Positions 35,859 to 44,422 of a DNA stretch of 64,000 bases are shown here, in pieces; the stretch's first letter is position 1; each line of letters opens with the position of its first letter. The notes under the pieces were generated by a model. That model made no database searches. It saw only the letters and a program-made list of their open reading frames with translations, and was not told the DNA's origin. The stretch is from assembly GCA_947503895.1 (NCBI GenBank), contig CANNFT010000015.1, forward strand, positions 1-64,000. Reading direction: 5' to 3'. The position numbers were made by a program, and so were the translations under genes. Source of the DNA: an uncultured Saccharospirillaceae bacterium (GTDB lineage Bacteria > Pseudomonadota > Gammaproteobacteria > Pseudomonadales > Oceanobacteraceae).

Positions 35859-37235
35859 ATGAACGATGAACTTAACAACGATGCATCAGAGCCCGCTGAT
35901 TCACCATCAGAGCAACTGATACTCACAAATGTTTTAGACTTTTTAAAACAAGAAGTCCCTGACAAGATTGGGCTACGCGCATACATCGATACCATTGATG
36001 ATGAGCAAATCAGCCATTTAATTGAATCCGTACCGGCTGATCATCGTGTGGATATTTGGCGCGGCATGTCAGTTAATCGGTATTGGCCCGTTATTCAATG
36101 GTTGCAACACGACACCATTGGCAACCTCATCAGCGCACTGTCGGATGCCGAACGCGCAGAGATTCAGACTCGTGCTTCTGCTGAAGATTTGCGCGTATTT
36201 GCGGATGCGTTACCCGATTACATGGTTGACGCCATCTTGCTCGACCAGGATGAAGCCACCGCAGATGAACTGCAACAAGCGCTTAGCTATGAAGACTCGC
36301 AACTGGGCCGATACATCAATAAAAACATCATTCGTGTTCGCCCACGCATTTCCGTTTCATCGTTGCGACAGCGTATTTTAAAAAAGGAAGAGGAGGTGGT
36401 TGCGGCATATGTGGTGGATGAAGATGGCGAGCTAAAAGGATTTATTCCATTGGAACGTCTGTGGCGTGATCAAGAAGATCGCCTCGTGCATGAGATTATG
36501 CAGCCCACGGACGTTTATGATCACCAAGCTTCCTTTAAAGAGGTTCTCAAAAGTATTCAATCGGATGATGCACTGGCTTGGTACCCGGTTATTCGTAATC
36601 AAAAAATTGTTGGGGCTTTTCCTGTTTCAGCCTTACTGTGGGAGCTGCAAGACAGCCTTGTCGATGCCGAAGTAGTCGACACGCCATCTGGCGAAGAGGA
36701 TCTATTTACCCCCGTCTCAACCGCTGCAAAGATTCGTGCGTTTTGGCTCTGCATTAACCTTGCAACGGCATTCCTTGCATCTTGGGTGATTGGTCGTTTT
36801 GAAGTGGCCCTTCAAGAAGTGGTCGCATTAGCGATTCTCATGCCTGTCGTTGCGAGCATGGGGGGCATCGCCGGTAGCCAAACATTAGCCGTTGCGCTAC
36901 GTGGTTTAGCGTTGAATCACATTACGAATGCCAACTTAAAAATGCTGCTTTCCAAAGAAGCCAAAATCGCCGCCGTCAATGGCATACTGTTGGGGATTTT
37001 AATTTCAATCGTCGTCGGTTATTGGTTTGATTCCTTTATGTTAGGCGGCATTATACTGGTCGCGATCGTGGTCAACAGCTTGGCCGCGGCATCCTCGGGT
37101 ACATTGATCCCGTTTGTATTGAAAAAATTAAAAATTGACCCCGCTATATCAGGTGCCGTAATTCTGACCACGGTAACCGATGTCGTAGGTTTTGTGGTTT
37201 TCCTAGGCTTAGGCAGCCTCATTTTATTAGGATAA
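35859..37235 (+). CDS. mgtE: Magnesium transporter MgtE, 458 aa
   Basis: Complete MgtE: a cytoplasmic N-domain superhelix (about 20-130, ISHLIESVPADHRVDIW), then a CBS pair (about 140-265; NIIRVRPRISVSSLRQRI, DDALAWYPVIRNQKIVGAFP), a linker helix and five membrane helices. The pore/selectivity region VALAILMPVVASMGGIAGSQTL and the late ASSGTLIPFVLKKLKIDPAISG block are present. The CBS domains act as an intracellular Mg2+ gate. The CNNM/CorC-type gene follows after 4 bp, so the two form an operon for divalent cation handling. ATG at 35859 is preferred over the TTG one codon earlier. Confidence 0.95.
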   Translation: MNDELNNDASEPADSPSEQLILTNVLDFLKQEVPDKIGLRAYIDTIDDEQISHLIESVPADHRVDIWRGMSVNRYWPVIQWLQHDTIGNLISALSDAERAEIQTRASAEDLRVFADALPDYMVDAILLDQDEATADELQQALSYEDSQLGRYINKNIIRVRPRISVSSLRQRILKKEEEVVAAYVVDEDGELKGFIPLERLWRDQEDRLVHEIMQPTDVYDHQASFKEVLKSIQSDDALAWYPVIRNQKIVGAFPVSALLWELQDSLVDAEVVDTPSGEEDLFTPVSTAAKIRAFWLCINLATAFLASWVIGRFEVALQEVVALAILMPVVASMGGIAGSQTLAVALRGLALNHITNANLKMLLSKEAKIAAVNGILLGILISIVVGYWFDSFMLGGIILVAIVVNSLAAASSGTLIPFVLKKLKIDPAISGAVILTTVTDVVGFVVFLGLGSLILLG

Positions 37236-37239
37236 AGAT

Positions 37240-38316
37240 ATGACAAATGACGTATGGATGTGGATGGGGATCGCGTTTTGTTTAACCCAATCTGCCATGT
37301 TTTCAGGGCTGAATCTGGCTTATTTTAGCTTGAGCCGATTGCAACTCGAAGTCGAAGCACGACGGGGCAATCAAAATGCTGAAAAGATTTTGGCCATGCG
37401 AGAAGATTCAAACTTTTTGCTATCGACTATTTTGTGGGGCAACGTTTCGATCAACGTATTGCTCACTCTGCTGTCCGATTCAGTATTAACCGGCATCAGT
37501 TCGTTTTTATTCTCGGCCATTGCGATTACATTTCTCGGTGAAATTTTTCCACAAGCCTATTTCTCTCGCAATGCGCTCAAAGTTGCTTCTAGGCTGACAC
37601 CCGTCATTCGCTTCTATCAAATCCTGTTGTTCCCTGTTGCCCGCTTTACCTCGCTGATTCTGGATGGCTGGTTAGGGCGAGAAGGCATTACGTATTTTCG
37701 GGAGAACGAACTCAAAGGCATTATCCAAGCGCATATGGACGCAGAGGAAGCGGAAGTCGAGCATGTCGAAGGGGTCGGTGCACTTAATTTTCTCTCCATT
37801 GAAGATGTTAAAGTGACACAGGAAGGCGAACCGCTTGATCCTGCCAGCGTTGTTGCTCTGCCATGTAAACTGGACCTACCCATCATTCCAGAGACGAAAG
37901 ATGCGCATCATGCAGAATTCATGAAAAAGGTGCATGTATCAGGACATAAATGGATCGTCTTAACCGACGACAAGCACATTCCTCGTCTTGTTTTGGATGC
38001 TGACGGTTACTTGCGCAGTAACTTATTAGACGAAACACCGGTCGACCCCTATCAGTTCTGTCACCGACCGGTCATTATCGAAGACAGCGAAGCGACACTG
38101 GGTCGCGCTATGGCAATCTTAAAACACGCTCAACAAGCCGATTTAGACGAAGATGAGGTGATCGATCATGACGTTATCTTAATTTGGAGTGACGAGCAGA
38201 AACGCGTGATTACTGGTGCGGATATTTTAGGTCGGCTTTTGAAAGGCATTGGCGCGTCCATTGCCATCGAAACGGCTTTATCGGAACCCGTAGAAGACGA
38301 CCCCAAGCCTATCTAA
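37240..38316 (+). CDS. CNNM (DUF21)-domain protein, CorC/hemolysin-like, 358 aa
   Basis: The CNNM transmembrane domain (about 1-165) has AYFSLSRLQLEVEARRGNQNA and FLSAIAITFLGEIFPQAYFSRNA (with the conserved E-x-x-P-Q), followed by a regulatory region in place of a normal CBS pair. That region is acidic (AEEAEVEHVEGVGALNFLSIEDV) and degenerate. There is no CorC_HlyC C-terminal domain. The CNNM family is linked to Mg2+ or Co2+ efflux, which fits its position 4 bp behind mgtE. The ATG at 37240 uses AGGATAAAGAT, which overlaps the mgtE stop region. Confidence 0.88.
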   Translation: MTNDVWMWMGIAFCLTQSAMFSGLNLAYFSLSRLQLEVEARRGNQNAEKILAMREDSNFLLSTILWGNVSINVLLTLLSDSVLTGISSFLFSAIAITFLGEIFPQAYFSRNALKVASRLTPVIRFYQILLFPVARFTSLILDGWLGREGITYFRENELKGIIQAHMDAEEAEVEHVEGVGALNFLSIEDVKVTQEGEPLDPASVVALPCKLDLPIIPETKDAHHAEFMKKVHVSGHKWIVLTDDKHIPRLVLDADGYLRSNLLDETPVDPYQFCHRPVIIEDSEATLGRAMAILKHAQQADLDEDEVIDHDVILIWSDEQKRVITGADILGRLLKGIGASIAIETALSEPVEDDPKPI

Positions 38317-38394
38317 AATAGACTACGCTGTCTGACGTTTTTGCATGATTCTCAGCGTAGAGTCGAAACGCAAATACGGTAGAGATTCGTCATC

Positions 38395-38440
38395 ACACCC
38401 CATAAAAGACCATCGAGCTGAAGCGTCTTTTATGGGGTGT
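38395..38440. repeat. 16-bp perfect inverted repeat between convergent genes
   Basis: ACACCCCATAAAAGAC (38395-38410) and GTCTTTTATGGGGTGT (38425-38440) pair perfectly around a 14-base loop. It sits between the ends of the CNNM gene and the MscS gene, the place for a two-way terminator, but has no T-runs. Confidence 0.75.
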
Positions 38441-38506
38441 TGTTCAGTCTTATCGACGAAGTTCTATCGACAACAACCGACGAAGTACTGTTCGGAGCAT
38501 TCAGCG

Positions 38507-39043
38507 TTACATTCCCTGAATATCGTCCTCAAATCCTGATGAGATCTTTTCCGGTTCTGGCGGATGAGTAATCTGCACGGCTTTTTGAAAGACCAATGCA
38601 TTTGGATAGGTCACAATACTCTCACCGTCCTGCAAAATAACGTGAAAAAGCGTAATCTCTTGAATGGTGCCCTGCACCGTATTATCACCATCAACAATAC
38701 GAACATAATCACCAATACGATATGGGAAAAAGAAAAACACGATAATGCTGGCCGTCACATTGCTCAAAATGGACCATTGAGCAAATAATGCAACGCCCAA
38801 TACTGCAAACACCGACGTAAAGAATAACCCAAAGTCTTCATAACCGATGCCGGCTACCATCCCTAAGCCCACCAAGCATAATAAAGACCAAGCCAACATT
38901 AAAACCTTGTTCACATACTGCACCCGCAAGAGCGGAATATTCCGCTCATTGCCAATGCGTTCAACCAGTTTATTAATACTTTTTCTGCCCACAATGAACA
39001 CCGCGATTAACGCGGAGATCATCAGCACTACATGTAACGTCAT
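38507..39043 (-). CDS. Small MscS-family mechanosensitive channel, 178 aa
   Basis: Two to three transmembrane helices (VVLMISALIAVFIVG; VLMLAWSLLCLVGLGMVAGI; FGLFFTSVFAVLGVALFAQWSILSNVTASIIVFFFFP, the pore helix), then the beta domain starting YRIGDYVRIVDGDNTVQGTIQEITLFHVILQDGESIVTYPNALVFQK. The usual C-terminal alpha/beta domain is missing, so this is the short MscS form (about 180 residues). It lies 6 bp downstream of the aspartoacylase-like gene. Confidence 0.87.
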   Translation of the reverse strand: MTLHVVLMISALIAVFIVGRKSINKLVERIGNERNIPLLRVQYVNKVLMLAWSLLCLVGLGMVAGIGYEDFGLFFTSVFAVLGVALFAQWSILSNVTASIIVFFFFPYRIGDYVRIVDGDNTVQGTIQEITLFHVILQDGESIVTYPNALVFQKAVQITHPPEPEKISSGFEDDIQGM

Positions 39044-39049
39044 AAACGA

Positions 39050-40069
39050 CTAATCATCCTTATCTTCGGGTAATAAATTATCTTGCATCATTTCAATGTG
39101 TTCAGCGACTTCTTCATCTGACTCAGAGAAGTAGGCAATATGAAACATGGCATCCCCTTCTTGTACCAGCGGAATATTTTGCTGTCCAATGATAATGCCC
39201 GATCGCCCCGCATTCACCGTATCTAGCGTTTCGCCAAACGGGCTGCCAATTTTCGCGAGCGCATCGCCTTTTGTCACCTGATCCCCTAGTAATTTTAGGT
39301 TTTTAACAATGCCGCTGGAATTGGCTCGCATCCACGCACTATTGTTCGCCACAAATGGTTTGACTGGCTTGCGACGGGTACGTCGCTTGATCATTCCTAA
39401 GTGACTGAGAATATTCATAATGCCTTTGACGCCTGCGCGAATAGACAACTCGTCAAACCTGAGCGCCTCGCCCGCTTCGTATAACAAAATTTTCGTGCCC
39501 GATTCAACGGCAGCTTGTCGCAGAGAGCCATCGCGTAAATTGGCGTTGAGCAGTACAGGCACACCAAATGCTTCCGCAAGCGCTTTCGTTTCTTCATCTT
39601 TCAAGTTGGCACGAATTTGCGGTAAGTTTGATCGATGAATCGCACCCGTATGAAGATCAACGCCATAATCACAGTGCTGCACGATTTCCGTTAAAAACTT
39701 ATCGGCCACACGACCGGCTAATGAGCCTTTGGCTGAACCAGGAAAGCTACGGTTCAAGTCTCTGCGGTCGGGCATATAGCGGCTCTGACTTAGCACCCCA
39801 TACACATTTACAATTGGCACCAGTATTAACGTGCCATGTGTCACTTTTAGCGATTTCAAGCGCATTAATCGCCGAATGATTTCTATGCCGTTCAGCTCAT
39901 CACCATGTACTGCCGCAGATACAAATACCGTCGGCCCTTCCCGACGGGAGCGGTAAACTTGCACCGGCATTGAAATGTCGGTATCGGTGTACAACTTGAC
40001 GACGGGCATTTCAATTTGCACTGTTTTACCAGCCGGAATAGAAATGCCACCAATGACTAATGGTTCCAT
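39050..40069 (-). CDS. Succinylglutamate desuccinylase/aspartoacylase-family protein, 339 aa
   Basis: Zinc carboxypeptidase-like (M14-type) deacylase. AAVHGDELNGIEIIRRL (about 54-70) carries the His and Glu zinc ligands, RDLNRSFPG and DLHTGAIHRSNLP supply further active-site residues including the second His ligand, and YEAGEA holds the catalytic Glu. The C-terminal part is a biotinyl-lipoyl-like barrel (NSAWMRANSSGIVKNLKLLGDQVTKGDALAKIGSPFG). The exact amide substrate is unknown. It forms an operon with the short MscS gene. Confidence 0.9.
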   Translation of the reverse strand: MEPLVIGGISIPAGKTVQIEMPVVKLYTDTDISMPVQVYRSRREGPTVFVSAAVHGDELNGIEIIRRLMRLKSLKVTHGTLILVPIVNVYGVLSQSRYMPDRRDLNRSFPGSAKGSLAGRVADKFLTEIVQHCDYGVDLHTGAIHRSNLPQIRANLKDEETKALAEAFGVPVLLNANLRDGSLRQAAVESGTKILLYEAGEALRFDELSIRAGVKGIMNILSHLGMIKRRTRRKPVKPFVANNSAWMRANSSGIVKNLKLLGDQVTKGDALAKIGSPFGETLDTVNAGRSGIIIGQQNIPLVQEGDAMFHIAYFSESDEEVAEHIEMMQDNLLPEDKDD

Positions 40070-40735
40070 GTAGATACCCTCACCATCCGATTGCTAACGG
40101 TAGCGTGTTCAGTGATTAGATTTTTTTTAGCGTTCAATACACCCAACTTATGATCAATTACATCGAAAATGTGACTTATTAAAGGTTACTCCACAACCTT
40201 TAACCCTGCTCATGAAAAGCGCGTGGAGTATATATCCACATTGGAAATTTTTACGCTTATTATTTTCATTTTTTGCGAATGTTTTTAATAGGCTGAGTTA
40301 ATCGGCTGAGTGTCATGCACTAAATTACGCCATTCACAGACCCGGCAGCGTCAATCAGCCGTTCGATCCTGCCCTGAAACGCACCTGATTGAACGGCCAA
40401 TAAAGGTCACCGCCCTAGCACAGTTAAGCGTGTACCTATTTAAAGACTAGCTGATCTGCACGTATACGTTTTCACAATCGCCCAGGACAACGGAGGTCAG
40501 TCCGTCCACTATAAAAAGCAAACCGGCGTCGCTCCGGTGATGCCAAACTCATGTAACCAGACGCCAAATTGGCCAAATGCAATGACTAAAGATGGAGTTG
40601 AAGATAAGACCGTCGCCTCTGGGCATCTCAGGAGGAGAGCATTGTTTTAAAATGCCTAGGCAAAGTTTGGATGACAAAAGCTAGATTCTGGTAAGATAAC
40701 GTCTATTCCAATGATTTCCCTTATGATGAACCGAC
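40070..40735. other. 666-bp intergenic region, no gene seen
   Basis: It holds the promoters of the divergent aspartoacylase-like and DUF1415 genes. Small palindromes are present (GTGGAGTATATATCCAC at 40220-40236; ACCGGCGTCGCTCCGGT at about 40523-40539). No ORF with coding likeness and no RNA gene was recognised. Confidence 0.45.
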
Positions 40736-41302
40736 ATGCCTGAAGCCAATCAAACCTCTGACCCAACCATACTCACCACCGTCGAAACTTGGTTAACAGA
40801 CGTCGTCATCGGCTTAAATTTATGCCCATTTGCGGCAAAACCTCATCGACTAAATCAAATTCGTATTGATATTTTTAATGGCAATACCGAGCAAGCACTG
40901 TTAGACCATCTACAGGTGGAATTGGAGCGATTGGATCAGGAACCCGCTGACCAACTCGAAACCACCGTGATTGTCATCCCTCATATGCTGATCGACTTTT
41001 TTGAATATAACCAGTTTTTAGATTACGCAGACTTTTTGGTTCGAAAAGGTGGCTGGGAAGGGGTTTATCAAATTGCCAGTTTTCACCCCGACTATTGTTT
41101 CGCGGATGCTGCACCCGGCGATGCCAGCAACCTAACCAATCAATCACCCTACCCTATATTGCATTTATTGCGGGAACACAGCTTAGAAGAAGCCATTGAA
41201 AAATACCCAGATACAGACGCCATTCCAGAAACAAATATCAAGAAAATGAATCACTTAGAAAAAACAGATATTGAGCGACTTTTTCCGTATTTACGCTCAT
41301 AA
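40736..41302 (+). CDS. DUF1415 family protein, 188 aa
   Basis: Conserved gammaproteobacterial protein of unknown function. VETWLTDVVIGLNLCPFAAKPHRLNQIRI opens the domain with the conserved LCPFA, and VYQIASFHPDYCFADAAPGDASNLTNQSPYPILHLLRE is the hallmark C-terminal block (FHP.Y.F). It is soluble, with no signal sequence. The conserved Cys/His residues suggest metal or redox use, but no activity is established. It is followed by a small hairpin and, 220 bp on, a terminator. Confidence 0.9.
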   Translation: MPEANQTSDPTILTTVETWLTDVVIGLNLCPFAAKPHRLNQIRIDIFNGNTEQALLDHLQVELERLDQEPADQLETTVIVIPHMLIDFFEYNQFLDYADFLVRKGGWEGVYQIASFHPDYCFADAAPGDASNLTNQSPYPILHLLREHSLEEAIEKYPDTDAIPETNIKKMNHLEKTDIERLFPYLRS

Positions 41303-41524
41303 GAGAGCCCTGCGGACCCGTGCGCTTAAACACCCTGAACCAAAGAGGCTCTATGAGCCTCTCGCCGGTGGCTAAATACAGTCTACCTACACAAATGGCA
41401 TTCAAAGTGAGTTAACAATGCGTGTTTATCAACCATCACTTCGGCATGGCCAGCGAGACTCACTAACATGAGCGCACCTCAATGAACGCCACGATTTAAA
41501 CCCCGCCCTAAAGCATTCCTAAAT

Positions 41525-41548
41525 GACCGGCGAACACCGGTTTTTTTT
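41525..41548 (+). terminator. Rho-independent terminator
   Basis: ACCGG-CGAACA-CCGGT followed by eight Ts (41526-41548). The 41303-41524 stretch ahead of it holds an AGAGGCT/AGCCTCT hairpin (41344-41362) and no ORF. The terminator may end the DUF1415 transcript or a separate small RNA. Confidence 0.75.
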
Positions 41549-41605
41549 CTGAGCAGCTTAGAACGGCTATACTGGAAGGCATATTATTCCGTGTAGCATT
41601 CGATC

Positions 41606-42391
41606 ATGAATCACATCCCCTATCCCACGCCATCGGCGCTCTTCGATAAAGCATTTTGGACGGTATTACACTGTACGTTGGCGTGGTCTTTATTAGTACA
41701 AGCATCCCATGGACAGCAAGCCGCTAATGTACCGGCACTGACTTACTACCTTGAAGATGAACCCATCTACACCTCCAGCGATAGTCAAAAGCCAGGCCTG
41801 TTACTGGAAATGGTACGTTCGATTCAAATGCAGTTGCAATTGACCGCCAATATTAAGTTTCTCGATTGGGAGCAAGCTCAAGCCCTCACACAGCGCGAAC
41901 CAAATAGCCTCATTTTTCCACTCACCCAAACCGAAGCCAGGAAGCCAAAATATCAATGGATTGCGAAGGTATTTGACGTGCCCGTCATGTTCATCAGCTT
42001 GGAAGGCAGTCCAGTCATTGATCGATACGAAGACGCAAGCAAAGCACAGTTAATCGGCGTCATTAAAGGCACGCCGCAAGAAGCACGATTGAAAATCATG
42101 AACATTTATAACGTGTACGCAGTCAGCGCGGCCGAATTATATGAAGGCTTAGCCAGTGGCCAATTTAATATAATCTATGGCGCTAAACCAGAAGCGTTAT
42201 ACGGTTGGGGGCAACGAGCAGAGGATCAAGCGCTGCGATTTGGCGAAACACTTCAAATACTGCCACTGTGGATTGCAGCCAATCATCAATCGAATTTAAT
42301 CAGAATAGATGACTGGCGGCTCGCTATTCAGCGCCTTCGACAGTCAGGTGAGTTTGGTGAAATTGCGCGAAGGTATTTTGGTTTATATTAA
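41606..42391 (+). CDS. Periplasmic solute-binding protein (SBP_bac_3 type), 261 aa
   Basis: N-terminal hydrophobic segment (about 16-32, FWTVLHCTLAWSLLVQASHG) acting as a signal peptide. The rest follows the family 3 extracellular solute-binding fold: LTYYLEDEPIYT, KPGLLLEMVRSIQMQL, IKFLDWEQAQALTQREPNSLIFPLTQTEARKPKYQWIAKV, LIGVIKGTPQEARL, and the ending WRLAIQRLRQSGEFGEIARRYFG. No transporter genes are next to it, so it may be an orphan sensor-type binding protein. Confidence 0.85.
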   Translation: MNHIPYPTPSALFDKAFWTVLHCTLAWSLLVQASHGQQAANVPALTYYLEDEPIYTSSDSQKPGLLLEMVRSIQMQLQLTANIKFLDWEQAQALTQREPNSLIFPLTQTEARKPKYQWIAKVFDVPVMFISLEGSPVIDRYEDASKAQLIGVIKGTPQEARLKIMNIYNVYAVSAAELYEGLASGQFNIIYGAKPEALYGWGQRAEDQALRFGETLQILPLWIAANHQSNLIRIDDWRLAIQRLRQSGEFGEIARRYFGLY

Positions 42392-42426
42392 GGTCACCTC
42401 TAATAAATCATTTTGACGCTTCACCT

Positions 42427-43440
42427 TTATAGTACGGCGAAAGGCAGACTCAATCGCTCTACAAACCAAAAGGCGCTAATGGAGCCTACCACGTACATAC
42501 CGAGTTTGATGGAGGAACCGGCACTGAAACCCAGTCGTTCCGGAATCATGCGCAAACCTTGATGTCCCAACCAACCCGCTAACAAACACAACCCCACAAA
42601 CATCAGCTGACCCAATTCCACGCCAATATTAAACATGAACAACGCCCAAACGGCATCCTGTTGCGGCAAGCCAAACGCCAGCAACACATTGGCAAAGCCA
42701 AATCCGTGAATTAAACCAAATAGACTCGACACGAATACAGGGTATTTTCCCAACCAAGTTTCTTGAGTCGTGGTATGCCTCTGCAACACTTCCGCCGCTA
42801 AATAAACAATACTCAGTGCAATCATCGCCTCAATGATTATCACAGGCGGGGTCACCCACTTCATGCTGGCTAAACCCAGCGTAACAGTATGCGCTAGAGT
42901 GAAACCGGTTAGCGTCAGTATCAATTGCTTAGGACTGCGACATAAAAATAATAAACACATCACAAATAGCAAATGGTCCCAACCCGCAAAAATATGATGA
43001 ATGCCGGAGGGTAAATACGCCCAAGTACTCACTTGATCAGGGTCTAACTCCGTTAAAGATACTTGCCATTGTTCGGGGCTAAGGTATTGATGCGTCTCAT
43101 TGCCGTCACGATCAGTATACTTTAAAAAAGTGGACAGCGCAGGGTTACCATTAGGGTAAATAATCTCAAGCTGAACGTGATCTACTGCGCGACATTGATA
43201 ACGTTGATGATCAATCAATTTCGGAACATGAGATATTATCTGCTGATCACAGTGCTTTCGAGATAACTGAATGATGGGCACTTGTTGATGTGTGAGTACA
43301 GGCGGGATTTTCCAGTTCAGTTCATATTGCTGATCTGAAAGGTGTTTCACTTCGATGTAAACGGGTCGCCCTTCATGAGCCATTACGTTAAAAGATATAA
43401 GAATCCAGACTAAGCAGTGCAACGATGCTTTAAGACTCAT
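42427..43440 (-). CDS. HupE/UreJ-family membrane protein, 337 aa
   Basis: After an N-terminal signal helix there is a periplasmic domain of about 130 residues (EGRPVYIEVKHLSDQQYELNWKIPPV...). The HupE/UreJ_2 membrane domain follows with six helices: GIHHIFAGWDHLLFVMCLLFL, LTLTGFTLAHTVTLGLA, IVYLAAEVL, FGLIHGFGFANVLLAFGLP and GVELGQLMFVGLCLLAG. The conserved His/Asp/Glu residues of the HupE nickel/cobalt-permease-like group are present. It overlaps the PPIase gene by 11 bp and is last of a three-gene cassette. Confidence 0.88.
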   Translation of the reverse strand: MSLKASLHCLVWILISFNVMAHEGRPVYIEVKHLSDQQYELNWKIPPVLTHQQVPIIQLSRKHCDQQIISHVPKLIDHQRYQCRAVDHVQLEIIYPNGNPALSTFLKYTDRDGNETHQYLSPEQWQVSLTELDPDQVSTWAYLPSGIHHIFAGWDHLLFVMCLLFLCRSPKQLILTLTGFTLAHTVTLGLASMKWVTPPVIIIEAMIALSIVYLAAEVLQRHTTTQETWLGKYPVFVSSLFGLIHGFGFANVLLAFGLPQQDAVWALFMFNIGVELGQLMFVGLCLLAGWLGHQGLRMIPERLGFSAGSSIKLGMYVVGSISAFWFVERLSLPFAVL

Positions 43441-44413
43441 GGGGTACTGCCAAAGTTGCTTTCGAATGTAAGACCGGTTGTCCGTTTAAAAATGGTTGCA
43501 TTGCGGTGGCGCTCTCAGGCAGCGGATCATCGAGCCAACGCTGTAAATCTTCACTGTACGTTATGTCATACGCCGCTCGAATACCTTCGACAGCGAGTCG
43601 CTGAATCGCTGCCTTTCGGGCTTGTAACAAATCTTGCACCACCATTTTCTGAACATCTTCGAATTCCGGAACGCGATCGGGTAGATATCTCGACACCTGA
43701 ACCAAGTGCCATCCATGGTTCGACTGAATAGGGCCGAGCCAAACATTTAACCTTGGTTCCGCCGAAAATATTTCTTCAGAAAAATGGTTGCCGAAGTGTT
43801 GGCGAATATGTGCTTGAGTACGATCAACATAATTCACATGAAAATAAAACCGATCACCGTGCGCACTCGCTTGTTCAGCGGGCACCGCTTGCTGTTTTAA
43901 TTTTGTTAGCAGGTTAACCGCGTCATTGTGGGCTCCCTGTTTTAAAAAGACATGAGCAAACGATATTGAGGCATCTAAGCCATATTTAAATCGGTTTGCT
44001 TCAAAATATGCGCGTGCTTCATCCTCATTGAACGAGACATCGGATGCTGCCAAATCCTCTGTAATAAACTCTACTTTTTGAATGAGTCGTCGGCGAATAA
44101 TTTGATCATTTTGATCCATTCCTAATTGAATCGCATGTCGTACCATCACCTCTTCTCTCACATATTCATCAATCAGTAGCGCACGTTCATTTTGTGTTAA
44201 GGAAAGTAGTCGCTGTTTGGCCCAATGGTCATCAAAGGTTTTATGTTGAAATTGAATATATTGTATAAGGCTCGATTCTCTAATGCTGATTGTTTTGTGG
44301 TTTTCTGGCATTTCAATCACGCCTAACCGCGACCCACCCCACCACAAAATGAAGCCAATACATAAAAAATGAACAACGGGTTCTTTCGATGCATTTCGGA
44401 TGATATTGATCAA
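43430..44413 (-). CDS. Parvulin-type peptidyl-prolyl isomerase, membrane-anchored, 327 aa
   Basis: A transmembrane anchor near the N-terminus (VVHFLCIGFILWWGGSRLG) is followed by a SurA-like helical chaperone part (LLSLTQNERALLIDEYVREEVMVRHAIQLGMDQNDQIIRRRLIQKVEF). A parvulin-like domain follows (SISFAHVFLKQGAHNDAVNLLTKLK; LNVWLGPIQSNHGWHLVQVSRYLPDRVPEFEDVQKMVVQDL). It acts in the periplasm. The start is TTG at 44413, with AGGGAAATAGT giving good spacing. It sits 9 bp behind the DUF3604 gene and probably helps fold or insert that protein or HupE. Confidence 0.85.
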   Translation of the reverse strand: MINIIRNASKEPVVHFLCIGFILWWGGSRLGVIEMPENHKTISIRESSLIQYIQFQHKTFDDHWAKQRLLSLTQNERALLIDEYVREEVMVRHAIQLGMDQNDQIIRRRLIQKVEFITEDLAASDVSFNEDEARAYFEANRFKYGLDASISFAHVFLKQGAHNDAVNLLTKLKQQAVPAEQASAHGDRFYFHVNYVDRTQAHIRQHFGNHFSEEIFSAEPRLNVWLGPIQSNHGWHLVQVSRYLPDRVPEFEDVQKMVVQDLLQARKAAIQRLAVEGIRAAYDITYSEDLQRWLDDPLPESATAMQPFLNGQPVLHSKATLAVPHES

Positions 44414-44422
44414 ACTATTTCC

